DNA from: Clostridiales bacterium | Lineage (GTDB): Bacteria > Bacillota > Clostridia > Saccharofermentanales > Saccharofermentanaceae | Length of the DNA stretch: 64,000 nt | Direction: 5' to 3' | NCBI GenBank assembly: GCA_017545245.1 | Contig: JAFWPB010000015.1 | Coordinates: 1-64,000, forward strand | Shown: piece by piece, positions 61,320-64,000 of the stretch | Layout: every line of letters starts with the position of its first letter | How positions within the stretch are numbered: position 1 is the first letter of the stretch | The notes under the pieces: model-generated | Databases searched by the model: none | Seen by the model: only the letters and a program-made list of their open reading frames with translations | Told to the model about the DNA's origin: nothing | Translations under genes and position numbers: made by a program

Positions 61320-63178
61320 AGGATCACCTCCTCTTCTTTTTCTACTGCCAGATAGTTCATCGCCTGGCGGATATACATCTTCGCGTATTTTCCCCTCTTA
61401 TCGATCAGCTCGCGGTGATCGCCGCGCTCGATGATCGTGCCCTTTTCGAGCATGAAAACCTTGTCACAGTTTTTGACGGAAGAAAGACGGTGGGAAATGA
61501 AGATCATTGTGTGATCCCGTCCTTCTTTCATGATGTTCTTGAAAAGATCATATTCCGCGATCGGGTCGAGGGCCGAACTCGGCTCGTCGAAGATCTTGAC
61601 CGGTGATTCCTTGGCAAAAGTTCTTGCAACGGCGAGTTTCTGATGCTGGCCTCCGCTGAAGACGGCACCATCCTTATCGAATTCTTTGGTCATGATCGTA
61701 TCCACGCCATTTGGCAGGGACTCGACTTTTTCGAGGATGCCGGCACGGCGGAGCGCACGGTGCACGATCTCATCCTCATTTTCATAATGACGTCCCATGA
61801 GAACGTTTTCCTTGATGCTCATGGCAAAGATCGCGAAATCCTGGAAGGTCGTCGCGAACAGTCTTCTGTACGCACGCAGATCATACTCTTTGATGTTCCT
61901 GCCGTTCAGCAGGATCTCACCAGATGTCGGATCGTAGAAGCGAAGCAGAAGCTTAATGATCGTCGTCTTGCCGGCACCATTATGACCGACAAGCGCTACA
62001 ATATCACCCTTATCGATGCGGAACGAAAGATCCTTGATCGTCTCTTCATCCTTGTAGGAGAAGCACACGTTCTTGAACTCCAGGCTCTCAAAGCCTTCCG
62101 GCATCTCACCCTTCTGGTCCTGCGGGATCTTCTCTTCGTACTCTAAGAAAGTACGAAGGTTATTCATGAATACACCATTCTTGATCAGGTCCATGACATT
62201 TTCGAAAGCACGGATCAATATCCATGTCATCGCAACCATCAAGCTGGTCATGATCGTCAGCTGGGCCAGTGTGATCGTCTTACTTACCAGGTTTCTGTAG
62301 ATCGCGTAAAAGAGCACGCCTTCGAAGATGATCGTAAAGGTAAATGTGATCCTCCAGAAACTCAGCGAGCAGTTGGCAAACGCATACTTGACCGCCGCTT
62401 TTACATTTTTCTTGGTCGCCGCCTGATACTGTTCTTTCAAAAGCGAGAACACATTCGAAAGACGCATTTCTTTAGCACCATCCGGCAAGTACATCATGCG
62501 GTTGACGTAGTTATGTACTTTGTTATTCGGGACCTGTTCCTGATAACGCTTGTACTCGTATTTCTGCTTGTAGTTACCGAAGATGAAGTTTCCGATCAGC
62601 GGTGAGATGATGAACAGCACGGCATAGTGATCGATCTCAAACATAAAGTAGAAGACCGCAGCCAGTGCCGGCACCGATACGATCACGCCCCAGAAACTCT
62701 GGACGATCTTGGCGACCTTTTCTTCTGCGCCATCCATGGCCATCGTGTATTTATCGTAGAAATCCGAATCCTCGTAGCACCGGAGTTCTACATTCTTCGC
62801 CTTAGCAAAAAGCTTCTTGTAGATACCGCCGTAGAGATGGATCGTGCCCAGCGGCAAGGTAACGTTCTCTGCGTATTTGGTATAGAAACGCAACACCAGG
62901 AACACTACACCGGTCATGGCGATAAACCACATGATCTCATTAAACGGCTGATTCGTGTCCAGCGCATTGACGATCTTTCTCATGAAGATGCCATCGTAGA
63001 ATACCCATTCAAAGTATCCGAACAGCATCAGTAGAAAGCCCGCGATAACCAGTCTCTTGTCGATCGATGCTGCCAGTTTCATCGCATACAGATCGTTCTT
63101 TACTGTCTGCGCAAAGGACAGTTTTTTCTTCTTCTCTTTATCCTTTTTACTTGGTTCCTCTTTCTTTTCCTTGCTCAT
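61316..63178 (-). CDS. ABC exporter half-transporter A
   Basis: A 620-residue half-transporter. The ATG at 63178 follows GTGAGGAAC; the longer frame to 63214 has no ribosome site. A Lys/Glu-rich N-terminus precedes the six-helix domain. Walker A is VGHNGAGKTT and Walker B VKIFDEPSSALDP. The signature reads FSGGQHQKLAVAR. Its first residue is Phe instead of Leu, a modest change that may mark one weaker ATP site, as is usual in heterodimeric exporters. Confidence 0.92.
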   Translation of the reverse strand: MSKEKKEEPSKKDKEKKKKLSFAQTVKNDLYAMKLAASIDKRLVIAGFLLMLFGYFEWVFYDGIFMRKIVNALDTNQPFNEIMWFIAMTGVVFLVLRFYTKYAENVTLPLGTIHLYGGIYKKLFAKAKNVELRCYEDSDFYDKYTMAMDGAEEKVAKIVQSFWGVIVSVPALAAVFYFMFEIDHYAVLFIISPLIGNFIFGNYKQKYEYKRYQEQVPNNKVHNYVNRMMYLPDGAKEMRLSNVFSLLKEQYQAATKKNVKAAVKYAFANCSLSFWRITFTFTIIFEGVLFYAIYRNLVSKTITLAQLTIMTSLMVAMTWILIRAFENVMDLIKNGVFMNNLRTFLEYEEKIPQDQKGEMPEGFESLEFKNVCFSYKDEETIKDLSFRIDKGDIVALVGHNGAGKTTIIKLLLRFYDPTSGEILLNGRNIKEYDLRAYRRLFATTFQDFAIFAMSIKENVLMGRHYENEDEIVHRALRRAGILEKVESLPNGVDTIMTKEFDKDGAVFSGGQHQKLAVARTFAKESPVKIFDEPSSALDPIAEYDLFKNIMKEGRDHTMIFISHRLSSVKNCDKVFMLEKGTIIERGDHRELIDKRGKYAKMYIRQAMNYLAVEKEEEVIL

Positions 63179-63413
63179 GTTCCTCACCTTGTCCCTCTCG
63201 TCCTTCCCCCTCACAAAGGACAGATCCCAAGTCGCATATTCCCTCTAAAGTAGACTCATTGTATCAATACAAGGTAGGTTCGTAAACGGATTTATACTAT
63301 TGCTCTATTATGAAAACACGTCAGAAGATTGATATGCTTTGATTATTGCAGAGCAGATAGTAACAATACAGCTATTTCCACTTCAAAAGCACTTGCCCTT
63401 GGACTTTATACTC

Positions 63414-64000
63414 CTACTTGGCGAACTCCCGCAGCATACGAATGTACTCCTCTGTCAGATGGGAGGGATGGATGCGTTCCGGAAGGATGTATCCAATCTG
63501 CATGTAATCATCCACCTTCAGCGGCTTGGCTATGATGCTCGGGCCATTGAGTTCCTCGTTGATCACACCGCTGCAGATGGTGTATCCATCAAGACCAATC
63601 AGAAGATTAAAGAGCGTCGCACGGTCACGCACGATCAGTTCTTTGTCACAGTCGACCGTACTCAGGATCTCCTCCGAAAAATAAAACGAGTTATGGCTTC
63701 CCTGCTCGTACGAAAGCCGCGGGTAAGGTTTTAAGTCCTCGAGTGTCAGCGACTTTTTCTTTGCGAGCGGCGAATGGTTGCTGATAAATACATGCGGTTT
63801 TGCCCGGAAGAGTGGTTCGAAAACAAGGCCGTTGTCCCGAAGTGTTTTCCTTATGACTGTTTCATTAAAAGCATTCAGGTAAAGCACACCGATCTCGCTT
63901 CTAAGTTTTGCAACGTCGTCAATGATGTCATACGTCTGCGTCTCTCTCATGTGGAATTCATACTTGTTGCCGCCATACAGTTTCAGCAGTTCAACAAATG
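63414..64000 (-). CDS. LysR-type regulator, substrate-binding domain (5' end beyond the window)
   Basis: The frame is open to the window edge (…FVELLKLYGGNKYEFHMRET), so the N-terminal helix-turn-helix is not in view. The visible 195 residues are the LysR co-inducer domain: SEIGVLYLN, FRAKPHVFISNHSPLAKKKSLTLEDLKPYPRLSYEQGS and the GYTICSGVI segment. The last part, GYILPERIHPSHLTEEYIRMLREF, is the normal C-terminus. The target is unknown. Confidence 0.88.
   Translation of the reverse strand, partial: FVELLKLYGGNKYEFHMRETQTYDIIDDVAKLRSEIGVLYLNAFNETVIRKTLRDNGLVFEPLFRAKPHVFISNHSPLAKKKSLTLEDLKPYPRLSYEQGSHNSFYFSEEILSTVDCDKELIVRDRATLFNLLIGLDGYTICSGVINEELNGPSIIAKPLKVDDYMQIGYILPERIHPSHLTEEYIRMLREFAK

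Noticed and set aside
63339..63734. Plus-strand frame over the LysR gene
   Set aside because: It is antisense to a clear LysR substrate-binding domain.

Overview
The window comes from a Gram-positive anaerobe of the Bacillota, most likely class Clostridia. The evidence is lipobox lipoproteins without outer-membrane genes, strong GGAGG ribosome sites, the radical-SAM enzyme HemZ, type II pantothenate kinase, TIGR02206 and CmpB-type membrane proteins, a CBS-containing family II pyrophosphatase, and large BspA-type surface proteins. A gut or rumen habitat is plausible but cannot be settled from the sequence. No phage, IS transposase, CRISPR array or rRNA was seen.

1-17 kb, mostly minus strand, is core and envelope metabolism: a lipoprotein, tRNA-Pro, a double zinc-ribbon protein, a tight coaW / acyltransferase / DUF3810 / hemZ run, pssA, serS, and a signalling operon (lipid-kinase-like protein, hybrid histidine kinase, response regulator with GGDEF). 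17-32 kb carries an intracellular GH43 enzyme, CBS-PPase, an SGNH hydrolase, a papain-like lipoprotein, plsC, mscS, surE, a PD-(D/E)XK-like orphan, an Rsm22-type methyltransferase and an esterase-like protein.

32-48 kb is a surface-protein island: an LRR protein with an EF-hand loop and DUF4214 repeats, two giant BspA-like LRR/Fn3 proteins that share an upstream box and C-terminal Fn3 domains, and an ATP-grasp/DUF2156 fusion. 48-64 kb holds tRNA-Val, pncB-pncA for NAD salvage, an ABC exporter split into TMD, NBD and TMD genes with a MerR-type promoter, a lipoprotein barnase with its barstar, aspS, an autoregulated-looking XRE operon, a heterodimeric ABC exporter and the edge of a LysR gene.

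Two repeat systems run across these genes and are the most novel signals. One is a family of four intergenic elements (26.7, 28.9, 41.4 and 54.9 kb). Each is built from three or four hairpins with 8-9 bp arms (ATTACCGCC / GGCGGTAAT), 23-24 nt loops and fixed 63/73/51 bp spacing, two copies per orientation. The other is a highly iterated motif, AAGTGCTTTT (14 exact copies, about 30 copies of its 8-base core outside the LRR genes), found in genes, between genes and in the second hairpin loop of the repeat element. It resembles a DNA-uptake or other genome-wide recognition word. Further points of interest are the ATP-grasp/aminoacyltransferase fusion, the membrane-tethered barnase, the split ABC exporter, and three-part 11-bp-phased boxes upstream of both BspA genes.
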